The notes beneath the pieces are model-generated. The model saw nothing but the letters and a program-made list of their open reading frames with translations. It ran no database searches and was not told the DNA's origin. Positions 24,501-37,315 of a stretch of DNA of 64,000 bases are shown one piece after another (the stretch's first letter is position 1; every line of letters starts with the position of its first letter). A program made the position numbers and the translations under genes. This DNA comes from Symsagittifera roscoffensis (lineage: Eukaryota; Xenacoelomorpha; Acoela; Convolutidae): the NCBI RefSeq assembly GCF_963678635.1, contig NC_087063.1, positions 65,338,471 to 65,402,470 of the forward strand. Reading direction: 5' to 3'.

Positions 24501-26812
24501 AATAAAGTACATTTTATTGACACACTTTCTTGAAGAACATAAGGTTTGGAAACAGCTGTTCCATGTGAATCTGAAAATAGCCACAATGTTGAACAGATAA
24601 GTCTTGATGAAGATAAATATTGTCTTCTCACACCATATCCTACACTTACGCCACCATTAAAAAAAATTTCACCAGATAGTATCAAAGCTATTGCTATAAA
24701 CCCAATCATAGATTTAAAAAATTACATTTAATTAAGCGGTGAAAAATACCGTCCACAAGATAAATCACCTATTAATATCTTCAACTTTGTAAAAATTGGA
24801 AATTGAACTACTCGCCTTTCTAGGATGGCCCTACTAAATTTTAGAAAGAATGACTATAATAAATGCAATGTTTAACTTTTTCGGTTTTCTTTTTTCATTA
24901 TTGAAAATAATCCATAATACATGCGCAATACACACAAGTAGAACAAAGAAGCAAGTGTAGCACGCATACTTTTCGCAAGATTTTTTGGAATATTTTCAAC
25001 CTCTATTAACAAAATCCTTTTAGACGCTCAAATAAATAAAAAATAACAAAAAACTAGCAACCACACCTAATGCATGGACCGCACCACAAAGTTGCAGGAA
25101 TATTGCCCTAACAGAGCACATCTCTACAAGTCATAGTTATCCACAAAGTCCAGTTACTCACATTGTAGCACAACAACCAAATGTAGAAGAAACGTATGAA
25201 AAAATTATCGAACAGCCACATACCACTGAATTCCGTTCTCATGACGACCATCTTTTTAGCCCACGATGAGCCGCCAGATTGGATCCCTCAACCGTTCCCT
25301 TTCATACCCATCCAACCTCTAACTTCACTCTCAGATCTTACCACTTCTTGATTTCACTCCCTACCCTGAACCATCATGTACTAATAATTCACCAAGCATG
25401 GAATCAGATGACATCACCAAGCATGGAATCAGATGACACTTCCACCAACATAGTTTTTCATACCAACTCACAATTTAAAAATTATGATATTGAAACTCCA
25501 GATGAATTCGCAGATTCCGAGCCTAGCTCATCCACTTTTTCTCAGCCCCTTTTTCCCATCCATTTTTTCCCATCCATTTTTTTCCTTTCAACCATTCCAT
25601 ACCCAAAATCCCGATGAACCCTCCTCAGCTCCTTCTTTCTACACTGATGCAATCACAATTTACTCCCCAACGACTAGCGACCCACTTGACCACTCTAGCC
25701 CCCTTGATACGGAACTCGAAAACGAACTAGACAACTTCATAACCCTCCAATAGCTGCTACAACACCCTAACACACTAAGCATTCATCGCCTCTCACAAAC
25801 CATGACATACTCAGAGTCGTCCAAACCCCGCATCCACAACTGGAGAAACCCGTGCCCACCGAATATTTAAACGAAAACTCCCCAATACCCCATTCCCTCG
25901 ATCAGCTAAATTAGTTTCGAATCATCCACTTCATACTAACACAAAAGAATTTCTCCCAAGGTGCTTACCATTCTTACTATATACTTACTATCACTCAAAA
26001 CTTAACGATGATCAACCAAATAACGTTAACGAAAATGCCTTATTTGCCACACTTTCATGCACCTCAAATTATCATTTCAGTAATTCAATATCACTTCCAC
26101 TATTTGAAAATCCAGACGAGAATGATTCATGTCAAATTAGACTATATCTCCTAACCACAGCAATTCATGAAAAACAGTTCACACCCATCGGATTAAGCCA
26201 AACACAAAAAACTAACCAATTTTCCATTAACCATTATGATCACACCATTGCACGATCCAATGAAGATACCTTTTTAGATACCGATACTAACGCTAACCCC
26301 CCTGACACAAAATGCATTTAATATAAACTGCATTGATAAAAATTATGATCACAATATATCCATAGCACTTCGCGACATAAAAACCTACGACTCCTATTTC
26401 AGTAAATTTAACCATTTTTCACTAAATTTTAATTTCCTAACACCAAAAGAACTTGACTTACACAGCTCACATCAAATAATGTTACGCACATAAACTTACG
26501 TACACTTATTATATATTCATACAACACCATTACACAACTAATACACCATCACGAAACCCACAAAACCCCTTAACCAGAACTTTTAACGTTGATGAATCCC
26601 ATCAACTAATTGTCCCTCACGAATAAATTTAGCCCATTGAAGTCCCAATCCTAGAATACATTCACAACACTGAATATAATAATAAGTTTTATAATCTTAT
26701 CCAAAACACACCGCAAGAATTCTATCAAGTAGTGAAGAGCACAAGATCATCAAACTGTTTCGGCCTCTACAGCAAACTAAATATATCACGCGCTTGCTTG
26801 CTAAACTTCTAA
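21591..26812 (+). pseudogene. Env region remnant, array unit 3, with native 3' end
   Basis: This copy runs past the point where units 1 and 2 jump to foreign sequence. After 26,701 it goes on in frame (IQNTPQEFYQ) to a TAA at 26,810, and the minus-strand relative has the matching peptide IQNTPYEF at 30,016-30,060. An extra T near 25,580 truncates the Ser/Pro/Thr-rich tail (25,279-25,617), and a deletion near 21,860 removes a short repeat that units 1 and 2 keep. Confidence 0.82.
25806..26493 (+). pseudogene. Unknown ORF after the env tail, unit 3, frameshifted
   Basis: As in units 1 and 2, but the C-run near 26,297 has six bases instead of five, which breaks the frame. This shows that the ORF is no longer under selection here. 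Confidence 0.55.
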
Positions 26813-29800
26813 CATCATCGAACGTCATTCAAGATGTTTTTCCAAATGGATTTTTTGCTGACGATTAAGTAAATAAAATTAGGTATCTTACACTAATAAA
26901 TTCAAAAAAGAACTAACCATTCATTATAACGGTTTCACTTTCTTTTTTAGATCTCATTACACAATCATCTAAAACAAACAAAAACATATAAAAAAAATTG
27001 AAAAATCCTTTCTCGAAATTCTAGACTCTTAATAACAAATCGCAGTATAATTGAAAAGCAGTCAAATTTACCCTTAAATAGCAGTAAATTAATATCTAAT
27101 CCTCAATGCAATAAATTTTAATTTTACCAAGCACAAATTAAATTCCCCAAAAGCAGTAATATTTATATTTCAATGTAGTTAACTCAAAAAAACTGCAGAT
27201 ATATAAAAAGTAATAAACTTTTTACAAGAAGCTTTTTTATAGATTTGAATCGTTCACTCGCCCATGAAATACTTCCCACAATCGCACAGCTCGTCGACGA
27301 AGATTTGTTTAATTAATGAATTTTAAGTTTTAACTCTCTCTGATAACAACTCTAACCAGTTTTCACACGTTTCAAATTTTCCTTTAAACCACTTGGAAGG
27401 AATTATATATTAAACTAAAAAAACCAACGCAACTTACTAACGTCACAAAACCACAAACTAATAACATGACTAAGAAAGAAAAACCAACGGTATCCAAACC
27501 AGATTAAAACCAGATTAAAACAAAATTAAAACTGGATGAATTTTTCTTTTGAAGCCCACTTTCAAACCTTACCACAATTGAATAAAACACAAAAAAGTCG
27601 ACAGATAAAACCAAACCAAAAGATTCGATTTTTGAGAAAAGGACACAACCAAAACGAAAAAAGAAAAATAAGTAATAAAAACGAAACAAAAGGTTTTTTC
27701 ATAAAGAGACTCTGCACAAAGATACCATAAAAAAATAACCCACCAGAACGACGTCGGTCGAAATGCATGCTCACACTTTGCACTACGGCACTCCGATACT
27801 CTTCAAACTAACTGAACTATTAAAAAACGCTTTTACGACAACCATTAATAACAAATCATAACTAAAACTAAATTTTGAAAAATTTATTTATGTTAACGAT
27901 AAATGCAGTATGTATAGATTTCGTAAAGCCCAAAAGACGAGCAGCAAAGGAGACGACAAACCAATCAGCTTTTGCTTTTTCGATTTGCTGCCTTAAGTCA
28001 CTATACTCAAAAGATTTAAAGTATGGACTCAACATCGCAGCAAGGGAAAACCATTGAACGAGATCAATAGCCATTCCGATGTTGACTACACGTACAAATC
28101 CTAGTCACTTGGCACATCACACGGAAAAGTCAAACTTCACCCTGCACGTAGCCTCGCTCTAAAATTAACTGTGGGTTGTTAGTTGGATGGATTATGGTTG
28201 GTTAATATTAAATATTTTACAGTGGTAAAATATCTAATTTATCCAATAATAAAAAGTAGTTAAGATCACGTTCCACCCATCCGGGGCTCACAGAGTTTTT
28301 TAGAACTATCTTTCTTTTCTGCAATTGAAGGATGGACGATGAACGTTGGTATTTGGCGAACATCATTTTCTTATCCGGTTCCTCTTGAAGAAGAATGTTC
28401 CAGGACGCTGGAATCAGGGATAGAAAATTGTTACTTTGTCACTCGACAACGACTGTGATTCCCAATGAAATCAATCCGATTTTAAAATGGTTTGCTATGT
28501 CAGGTTTTTCTGTATTCGTAGAGAACTGTTTGATGTGCAGCCTCGTCTGGGAATGGCGTGAAAATCGTGTTTGGAAGGGATGCCTTGTAACTCGGATCTG
28601 TACATATACTTTAACATCGAGGTGGTCATTGGTCTAGTTCAATGAAGTCCTTTTCTGCGAGGTCTTCATCTAAATCCTTTGAGTCGTGATTGCGGACGGC
28701 ATGTCGGTTGTGTTTAGCCATTCTTTCGTTCGAGTGTGATGGGATCGTTTAGTCTTTGGATGTTCGTCTTTGTTGTTGTGTATGATCTATATACTGCATA
28801 GTATGATTTACATTATATAAATTTTTGTTAATTTGGTTTTTTAATCTTGATCTTAGTTAGTCGTTTTCACAAAAGCGTTTTGTTTTAGTTCAGTTATTTT
28901 GAAGAGTTACTCACCCTTGAGTAACTCTTATTAAAAATTGAAGTGTTGTCACAAAGCGTGGGTGTAGCGCGGTGGGTTAGGCCGGCTATAAGCATGCTCA
29001 GGACGTCCTTCTCTGGTGGGTTAGGCCAGGAGTGGGAGTATGATTGCATGCTGTTTCGTTGAGAGTTCCTGTTATGTGATAACATTTTATGTTGGTTTTT
29101 TCCTGGTCTTTCTTAAGTTACTTTGGTTGTGTCCTTTTTTCGGAAATCAAATTGTTTTTGGTTTGGGTTTGTCTTGCGACTTTTTTGTGTTTTATTATTT
29201 CTTTCATAGAATTTATAATAGTCTTCAAAAGAATAAACTATCCAGTTTTAAACTGGGTTAATCCGGTTTGGGTACCGTTGGTTTCATTTTCTTAGTCATG
29301 CTGTTATTTCATGATTTGTGGTGTTTAGTAAGCTGCGTTGGTTAGTTTGGTTTTATGTATAATTCCTTTCCAAACGGTTTAAAGGAAAGTTTGAAACTTG
29401 TTATCGCGTGTTAGAGTTGTTGATAGTGAAAGCTTGAAACTTAAAATCATTATTTAAACAATTCTTCGTGGGCGGGCTGTGCGAGTTTGGATAGAATTCT
29501 TGTGCAAATGAATGAAAATATTGAAAAGGTTAGTACTGCTTGCTCTTTTTATTAATTTATTGCATAGAATTTGAATGTTACTGCTTTTTTTGGGGAAGTT
29601 TAAAATAATAAATTTTCATCGTATTTTAATTTTACTGCTTTGTGGGGAAATAATTTATAAATGAGATTACTACATTTGGTATGAATTCTACTACCTTATT
29701 TAGTGCGAAAAATTAATGAGTTGATTATAGTTTTAACAAGTTTGCATTTTTATTTGTCTTTTTCTGTTTTGTAGATGATTGTGGTTTGAAGACTAAAAGA

Positions 29801-30045
29801 ATAAATTAAACATTGATAGAAAATGCTTAGTACATATTTGGATTTTTTAGTTAAAAGTATTTTAATTCATATTTACCTTAGTCTTCTGGAACAAAGCCGT
29901 GGGAGAAGATGTCGCAAATCGTGTCTGATGTTGTTAGTATTTTGGCTAGTATGCGTATGACATTTTTAGTTTGTAGCAGTGGCCAAAGCAATTGAAGTTC
30001 CTTAATGGTGTTTAGTTATTCTTTCCCTACTGCGAACTCATAAGG
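26702..30045. repeat. Tail-to-tail inverted arms of two related proviral 3' regions
   Basis: Plus-strand sequence 26,702-28,110 aligns with the reverse complement of about 28,585-30,045. Clear shared patches lie around 27,350-27,530 against 29,230-29,420, and around 27,800-27,920 against 28,780-28,900. This is the region between env and the 3' LTR of the two elements. Between the arms are the 105-bp LTR stub (28,171-28,275) and ~310 bp present only in the minus-strand element. No convincing long ORF is seen in the arms, so they are probably 3' untranslated sequence. Confidence 0.75.
28171..28275 (-). mobile_element. Truncated 3' LTR (105 bp)
   Basis: Aligns with 47,775-47,879, the first 105 bp of the 5' LTR, at 100 of 105 positions. 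Sequence just outside it (GGATGGGTGG on the minus strand) is a weak purine-rich tract candidate. The LTR is cut where plus-strand array sequence begins. Confidence 0.85.
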
Positions 30046-31080
30046 TGTGTTTTGGATGAGGTTATAAATTTTATGATTATATTTAGTATTGTGAATAAAT
30101 TCTAATATGTGTATTTCAATATGTTGTATAAATTCATGCGGGATAATGAAGGGTCTTGCTTCTTTATCATTGAAGGTCTTTGTGATGGGACAGAATATAT
30201 ACATTTGGGTAACTGGGTCATAGTTGCGGAGGATGCCGTGGAGGTTAGTATCTTTTATGCAATATGTAAAATTAAGAAAAAATGGTGACGTGTACTTTGA
30301 GTTAAGAAACTGAAAACGATGGTGGGGTTGTCTTGATAGGAGTGTGTAAATCAAAATGATTTTGTATAAAACGATAGTATGTATACGTGTGCGTTTGTTT
30401 AGTGCGTAACATTATATCGTGGGAAAAGTGCAAATCGCGTTCCTGTGGTGAAAGAAAGTAAAAGGTTAGTGAAAATAGCTGAAATCTATCATAGAAGCTT
30501 TCATATGTCTTATAGTGAATATCTAATAGTGCTTCTGAAAAAATATGAACAAGCTTTCTATCAAAAATTTTAAGTGTAAATACGTATGATGTTTTAATGA
30601 AAAAAATTTTCTGTTAGTGGCAGGTTTGCGAAGCGATCTTCATCTAAAAATTGGTCTTGGTTAGGACGGATGATATTATGATCGTAGTATTCTATTGAAA
30701 AATCGTTAAGTCAGGGTGCGCTGAATGTTTTTAATAACTTTTTATATCCAACGTAAGTAAATTGTCGAGGTGTTAATGATGTGGTGAGTCTATATAAAAT
30801 ATTTTTGTTTTTCTCCATATTTTCAGTAGTATTAGCTAATGGTAGGTTAGTATAATTATAATAAGCTGTCTAAGGAAGTGTTGACATTAAAACGTGCTCA
30901 TCAACAAAATTTCGCGTTTCGTTAGCAATGGTAGGTGTATTTAATGTATATTGCGGAAATGAGGGTAGGGTGATTTCAAGAAAATTTTTTGTGTTTGTGT
31001 GTTCCGGGTGATTGATATACTCTCGGGCTGTTCTGGGTTTCGTTGGGAACGGGTGATTTGGGAATTTTCGTTTAAAAGTG
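30016..31080 (-). pseudogene. Unknown conserved ORF after env, minus-strand element
   Basis: The last part (30,016-30,354) is open for 112 codons; upstream pieces to about 31,080 are broken by stops but align with the plus-strand ORF at 4,195-4,881 and the sequence after it (shared HTNTK.FL, QFT..G and ILE(F/Y)IHNT patches). Function is not recognised. Its conservation between two diverged elements is the reason to treat it as a gene. Confidence 0.5.
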
Positions 31081-31980
31081 CGATGAGCTCGGTTAGTAGT
31101 GGTAGGTGTTTCGGTGGATGTGGATGATTGAGCTAATGATGGAGTGTAAGAAGGTGTAGGAGTTGGTGGATTTGAGGATGTTATTGTGGATGATAGTTGA
31201 TGTATTGTAAGGGTGTTGGGTGTATTAATTGTTGTGTTAATGTAATAAAAATGTCGAGTTCTTCGGAAACTTGGAGAGTATCTGGGGAATTATTATGTGA
31301 TCTGTCGGAATGAAGTGGAGAATAGGTTGGGGTTACTTGGGAAGCGTAAGAAGGAGTGGAAAGGGATGGGAGTGGATGACTGGATTGGATAGGTCGAAAA
31401 AGGGGTTTTGAAAAAACTGAGGAGTTGGTCTGGGTATGGGTAGAGGGAGATGGTTCGGAGTCTGCAAATTCGTCGGGGGTTTCTACATTGGAGTTATTAA
31501 ATTGTGAGATAGTATGAAAAACTGAAATATCTGAGTTAGTATCAGAATTCGTGCTTGATGGTATATTAATAATTGGAAAATCGGGTGCTGGGAAAGCAAA
31601 AATAGGGATTATTGGGATTTGAGTTTGGAGGTTGGCTGGCTAGGAATTTGAGCGATGGAGGGATCCAAGTTGTCGGCTCATCGTGGTCTAAAAAATGATC
31701 ATTTTGAGATTGAAAAGTGGTGGTGTGAGGTTTTTCGATAATTTGTTCATATGTATTATCATTTTTTGGAATTATGTGTCATTATGTGTTGGATGGGACT
31801 TTGTGTTGTATTTGGTCTAAAATTTGGATTATTTGTGATTGCTAGGTTTCGAAAATTGCGGGGAACTAACGATAATGGATGGTTTTGTGGTAAGGGTGGC
31901 ATCTGTGGTGCAGTAGGTGTTATATCTACATTATTATGTTATCGTCGTATGTGTTTTGTCTTGTAGATAATTTTGTATTA
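31081..31980 (-). pseudogene. Env Ser/Pro/Thr-rich C-terminal tail
   Basis: Translation of this strand gives a Ser/Pro/Thr-rich sequence with the ETPDEFADSEP motif (near 31,470) shared with the plus-strand units. It follows the membrane segments and would be the cytoplasmic end of Env. Stops and frame changes are present. Confidence 0.6.
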
Positions 31981-31984
31981 TTTT

Positions 31985-33692
31985 CTTTTTTTTTGTGCAT
32001 CTAGAAGTATTTTATTGATTGATGATGAAAAAATTCCAAAAAATCCCGCAAATAGTATACGTGCTACACTTGCTTGTCGGTTTACTTGTGTGTGTTTAGC
32101 GCACGTGTTATAGATGCCTTTTAACAGTGAGAAAAGAAATCCTATAAAATTAAACATAGCGTATAAGATAGTTAGTTTTTCTAAGATGTAATAGGGCCAT
32201 CCTAGAAAAGCGAGAATTTCATTTTTTAAGGTGACAAAACTGAAAATATTTATAGGTGAAATATCTGTGGTCTATATTTTTCACCGTTTAAATATATGTA
32301 ATCTTTGATAAATTTAAAATATCCGCTATAGTCTTGTGTATAAATGTCTGCAAATCCTGCGTTTTTTGGCAAGTTTTCTTATATTCTGGACGATTGATTG
32401 TCGTTGTATTGTGTCCATTTGTGTTAGTAAATCTTGAAACTGTTGTGTTCTAATGTGATGTTGTATATCACATTTAGAATATATTCCAATTGATTGTAAA
32501 TCAATATTTGGGTTAAGAGCGATAGCTCTGATACTTTCGGGTGAAACTTTTTTGAGTGATTGCATTAATGTAGGATACGGTGTAAGTAGGTAGTATTTAT
32601 CTTCATCAGGGTTTAATTGTACTACATTGTGGCTATTTTTTGATCCACATGGGACTTCGGTATCCCAAAAAAATGTTCGTCTTGAAAGTGTGTCAACAAA
32701 ATATACTTTATTTTTATAGAATATGGGGATTCTTTTATCACAACGTTTATCTTCAAAAACATATAATGGTGATACTTTTTTGGTGCAAGTATAAAACCAT
32801 AAAATGTTTCCTTCGTAATCAAGAAAATTTGATCTGTTTCCTGATAATAAGTATCCTGCGTAAGGTATTTTTAGTACTGCTAGTGCGAGTGATAGTAGGA
32901 TTTGTTTTCTTTCTAATTCGCATAGTTGATGAAGTGTTTCTAATTCAGAAAGTGACATTTCTTGGAAAATTCTACTAATTGTAAAATCTAATTTCATGTC
33001 TAAGTGGATATCATAATGAATATTACCAAAGTAGGTGCTATTCATTAGTGACAGTTCTTGTAAACGTGTGATTTTACTGTCGTATGATTTTAGTTTTCTA
33101 CCAGGTTGACCTTTGCTTTTATAAAAGTTAACTGGGACGTATGATGTTCCTTCATTAATAGAATGACCTGTGGCATTAGGGTCAATTTTTACTTTTCCAG
33201 TGGTCATGTCGAAACCTTTTTCGTAGTCGACAAGTATTTCAGAAAATTGTGTTTTATTTCTATTTTTACACGCAAATTCTGTTTCATGATAGACTTGAAA
33301 ACGTGTTAATTTATTTTCTAAATCATGAATGTTTTTAAAATCAGTGCTTTGTTTACGAGATGGGTTCTCTTGTTCGTATGGAATTGATTCAATAAAAAAT
33401 TTTTTTCATGAAATTTTATCATTCGAGCGTGTATTTTTGCTACTTGAAATGTTGTGCAAGTATCTTCGTGAAACCAAAAAAATTGTTGCTTGGTTCCTTC
33501 TTGTAGGGTCACAATAACCTTGATCATTTTTAATCTAATTCCTTGATAGATCATGGTGTTATCAGTTAAATTTCCTGTGAGTTGTATTTTTTCAAGTTGT
33601 ATTTTCCAATCAAAAAACATTATTTCTTGATATCCTTTATTTTTTGTGTCTGCTTTGCAGTTTGAAAGATTATTTCTTCCAATGTGTGACAT
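31985..33692 (-). pseudogene. Env ectodomain and membrane segments
   Basis: A 293-codon open stretch at 32,326-33,207 holds the best-preserved ectodomain: CELERKQILLSLALAVL, the GNRS.FLDYEG.ILW patch, several paired cysteines and the TPYPTL patch. The frame is read from further upstream (the residues before Met33,207 match the plus-strand units), so that Met is not the real start. Downstream, 31,985-32,215 encodes two hydrophobic segments around FLGWPYYILEKL and ILFAGFFGIFSSS, likely membrane-spanning. The upstream piece at 33,318-33,692 is out of frame with it. The layout suits a class I-type fusion protein, but the family is not proven. Confidence 0.68.
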
Positions 33693-35564
33693 CCAGTGTT
33701 TATTGTGTATATCATAAGTTAATCGTCAGTGTGCGCCGTTATATGGGTATTTTTCGTCTAATTTAATATGTCCTTGGTATCGTTCAAGTTCTGCTTGATG
33801 TACAGAATCGGCAAAGACTTGAAAATTTACTAATTTTTTGTCTGTGTTTATATTCTTTGTGATATTTAGTCTGAGTAGTTCATTTTTACAATCATCGGGA
33901 TTTAGATGTAAAAGTCGTTCTAAATTACTTTGTTAAAATGATTCGTGGTCAAGTCGGTTTTTATTTCCGTTGGAAACTTGTGAGCAATGTACTTTCTTCT
34001 CGGAAAATGTTGCTGTAAATTTATATCCTGTGACTGATTTGTAGTTTCTATAGCTTGTGGTTCTGTTTCGCATTGTGATACTTGATTTATTGCATATTTG
34101 TGTAGTGTTTTTGTTCGTTTTCTTCACAATCATAGTCTGTTACTAATAAATCCTGGGGTCCTGTGCGAGGAGAAGGATTTGTGTTTTGGTCGGAAAATAT
34201 TAGAAAAAAGATATGTTGAAAGGTTAATATTTTTAGAATATACATGTGTATGATAATCCTGAGTATGGGTTCTAAAATGTTATGTAACCAATTGTGTTTT
34301 TTGTATATCTATCGTATTTATATATTACTTCAGTTGTTATAAATGGTGGTGGTAGCGATTGAGCTGTTATATTTGGTGGATTTAATGGGTAGGGATGTTG
34401 AACAATTTTTTTAAGTCTGATTGTGATTTCAAATTTTAATTGGATACTATTTTGTTGGAGTATTTGAATATTGTGTTCTCGAATATCTTCGTGGATATCT
34501 TGTCTATATTGTAATCTATTGAGTGCCCAACTGTGGAGTCGGTTACTATCTTGATGTTGTCCAAATAATGGGGCCGTGCTACGAATGTATTCCAATCTAG
34601 TCGTAAAGGGGTATTTGATGATGATTGTTCTCGATATCTAGCGTCGAGGTTGTTTGGGAAATTTAAAGGGAAAAGTGTCGGTGAGATTTGACTTAAGGAT
34701 GGTGTTGACGGGAGCGATAATGCTTCTGGTAATGATGATGGTGTTGTATCTGTAGAATATCTATTGGTTCAATTACTTTGTTTGGTTTACCTTGTGTATA
34801 TGAGTGTGTTGCCCAATTTGGTAGTCGTTCGGTGGGATTGGGGGGGGGGGGGTTAAAATAATTTTCACGTATTTGTTCAGATGTCGGTGTTGAACCTAAG
34901 TAATCTGAGGGTATACTTGAGGTGCTATGTTGTGAAAGGAGTATAGGAGTTTCTGATAATGTGTTACTTGAAATTTCTGAAGTCGTTGGTGTTGGTGATT
35001 GGGGTATATCAAAATGAACTCTGGGGGTTTGAAAATTTCTATTTCTTCTTGGATGTATTAATTGTCTATTTATTTCAACTGTATTTTGATTTTGACTAAT
35101 GTGTCTTACTCTGTTTAAGTCGTGTGGTAATGTGGGGTATAAATTAAATGTTGGTTCACTTAGAGATGCTTGTCGCTGAACTGGTTCTAATGGTTCAGAT
35201 AAGCGAGCGTGTCTTTCTTCAAAGGTATATGGGTTATCTTGAAAAGAAATTCGTGTAGATGTTTGGGGGTTTTGGGTTGTTGTGGGTATGACTGGGTTTT
35301 CTTGGAAAGATGTCGGTGAAGACTGATTTTGTGATGATTGGTTAGCAATTTTGGAAATGTGTCTGATTGATCTTTTTCTAGTGGGAAGATTTGTTTATTG
35401 TAATATTCTTCGATGAAAAGAATTAAACTGATTGTTGCTAAGGCGAATGTGACTATTGCTTTTTTTACACATTTGCACATTGTCATTATTAGGGATGATA
35501 AAAAAGTGATGAAAATTACGAATAGTAAAACAATATCTGTTCTACTAAAAATTGTTCGTATCAT
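33693..35564 (-). pseudogene. Env N-terminal region
   Basis: The ORF at 35,187-35,564 starts with ATG and has two hydrophobic stretches (residues ~10-27 and ~36-48) suited to a signal peptide or membrane anchor. Another piece at 34,272-34,595 carries SNRLHSWALNRLQYRQDI, which the plus-strand units keep. A 13-base poly-C tract (plus-strand G-run 34,840-34,852) replaces a six-base C-run at the matching site (around 712) of the array and disrupts the frame. Confidence 0.6.
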
Positions 35565-36418
35565 TTAAATAGATTTTCAAATATCGTACCTGTGATTGTG
35601 CTCAATGATTTGGGAAAGTTGGAGATATATTTCAAATAGGGAGTAGAAAATTTAAAAAAATATTGCAAAAAATTATTAAAAGGGTTATTAAGGCTTCAAA
35701 AGTATCAATAAAAAATATGAGCAAAAGTTTAAATAGAATGAAAAATTTTATGAAAAGATTTTAGATTATATTTTTTAAGAAATCAACTGTTTGAGAGAGA
35801 AGAATTTAAGAAATGATTTGTTCGTCGAACATTTTTTGTCTTCTGGGGCGAGATTCAAGTGTGGTCGGATTATTTATTGATTTTTTGACAAGTGGGTTGA
35901 TTTTTGTGAAAAATTGTTGGAGGTTAATTTAATGGTGTTCGGGAGGTCTTCTTTGCTTTGTTTTTTTTTTGTTGGGTAATCTGAGGTATTCCTGAAATAT
36001 TTGTACTTTAGGCCAAATGATTATGGTCCTTTTTTACTTTAGGCTAATTTGCCATTCTTGGTTGGAGGGTTTTTGATGTCTGATTTGGGAAAATATTGCT
36101 GATCTTTGCGTTATTACATAGGGGAGGGTTGAAATATTATGGTGGTATTTATTTTAGTTGTCAAGTTTTAGCGAGTTGCTTATTTTTGACCTGGAGGTTG
36201 TAGAGTTATAGTTATAGATATGCCTGGAGTTTAATATCTATCGGCTAGTAGGTTTGTGTTAGAGATATAGAAAGTGACGGATTTGAGTGAATCCTATTGG
36301 CTGAATTTGAACTAGAATTGTTGCGTATGTTTCAGGATGTTATGTTGAGAATATGAAAGTTCAAAATGATTTAGAGGTGTACAAATTATTAATTTTAAAA
36401 TCAAAATTATTTTTGAAA
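35565..36418 (-). other. Spacer between integrase and env
   Basis: No ORF seen. It matches the plus-strand spacer at 11,181-11,949 only in patches. Confidence 0.5.
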
Positions 36419-37255
36419 TTAAACTTTATTTAATATTTTAGATTGTGGGATGAATGTTTTGTAATTTTTACGTGGTTGATTTCTAAGTCGTGATGATTCT
36501 TTGTGTTTTGATTTTTCTACTTGTTCTTGTGGTAAAATTGTTTCTATCATTTTCTTGTTTTTTCTTTCTTTTTGAGGTATTATTGGGTCTGGCGTTTTTG
36601 TGTCGTTCTGAGTTGTGTTTTGTTTTTGATTTTGTTTATGATGAACGTTGTCCTGTACATTTGTTTCTTGTTCTTTAAAAGTATGATTTTGAATATTTTT
36701 TAAACCTGTAAAAGAATATAATTGAGTTAATTCGCGTAATGCGTATTCTTTCGGGTAGTAAGGTAATAAATTGTTACGATGTTGTACAATCTCTTTTTTG
36801 GTTGAATCTGTTAGTTTATACGTTACGTCAGTGGGTTTGGCAATTATTTGGTATGGTCCTTTTCGAAGTGGTTGTAGTTTTTTAGAGATTCCTTTTTGTG
36901 TATTGAAATTAGGTATTAAGACAAATGTTCCAAGTTTTAAATCTGTGGCTGGCATAAAGCGTGAATTAATTTGGCTGTTAATATTTTGCCTTTGTAACTA
37001 TTTTTTTGTTACTTTTTGGTAAACTTTATTGTGTTTTTTCTCTCTATTCAAAATCCATTCGGTATGTGTGCCGGATACTAATTTAAGAATTTGTGGGTGA
37101 TGAAAATGATCTTCATCATGTGTGTGTAAAGGTAGGTTATAACAAATTGAATCTTTATTTAGTTGGCAACAAACTTGTGCATTTTTATGGGCATTTGCTG
37201 TAAACATAATTGGTTTTCGTGGCTTTTGATTAAAAACCATTTCATATGGTGACAT
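36419..37255 (-). pseudogene. Integrase C-terminal domain and basic tail
   Basis: Two adjacent open pieces (36,998-37,255 and 36,419-36,955) in different frames. The second holds a GPY/F-type module (LRKGPYQIIAKP) with the following VTYKL strand, then a Lys/Gln-rich tail ending SSRLRNQPRKNYKTFIP. GPY/F domains occur in Ty3-type integrases and aid multimerisation or DNA binding. Confidence 0.82.
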
Positions 37256-37315
37256 TCCTAAAGTTGTCGTAACTTGTGAATTATATGATAAGGGAAATAG
37301 TTTTACATCTGCTGA

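Larger units (their letters stand above)
1..28110 (+). repeat. Tandem array of deleted Ty3/gypsy-type provirus units
   Basis: The sequence at position 1 recurs at 11,980 and again at 21,621, giving periods of 11,979 and 9,641 bp. The longer first period is explained exactly by an internal 2,338-bp duplication (9,641 + 2,338). Copies are almost identical, with scattered single-base changes and A- or C-run length changes, so the amplification is recent or kept alike by gene conversion. Unit order is: non-retroelement segment, LTR, PBS, leader, decayed integrase, decayed env. The third unit leaves the repeat at 26,702 and continues into genuine element sequence that the minus-strand relative also has. 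An assembly artefact is possible for such similar copies, but the private differences between units argue against simple copying. Confidence 0.93.

Noticed and set aside
27504-27783. Phe-rich ORFs on both strands in the 3' region
   Set aside because: Low-complexity AT-rich sequence; the inverted relative at 29,040-29,295 does not keep a matching protein.
1-28110. CRISPR array or satellite DNA
   Set aside because: The repeats are kilobase-scale retroelement units; no short regularly spaced repeats with unique spacers occur.
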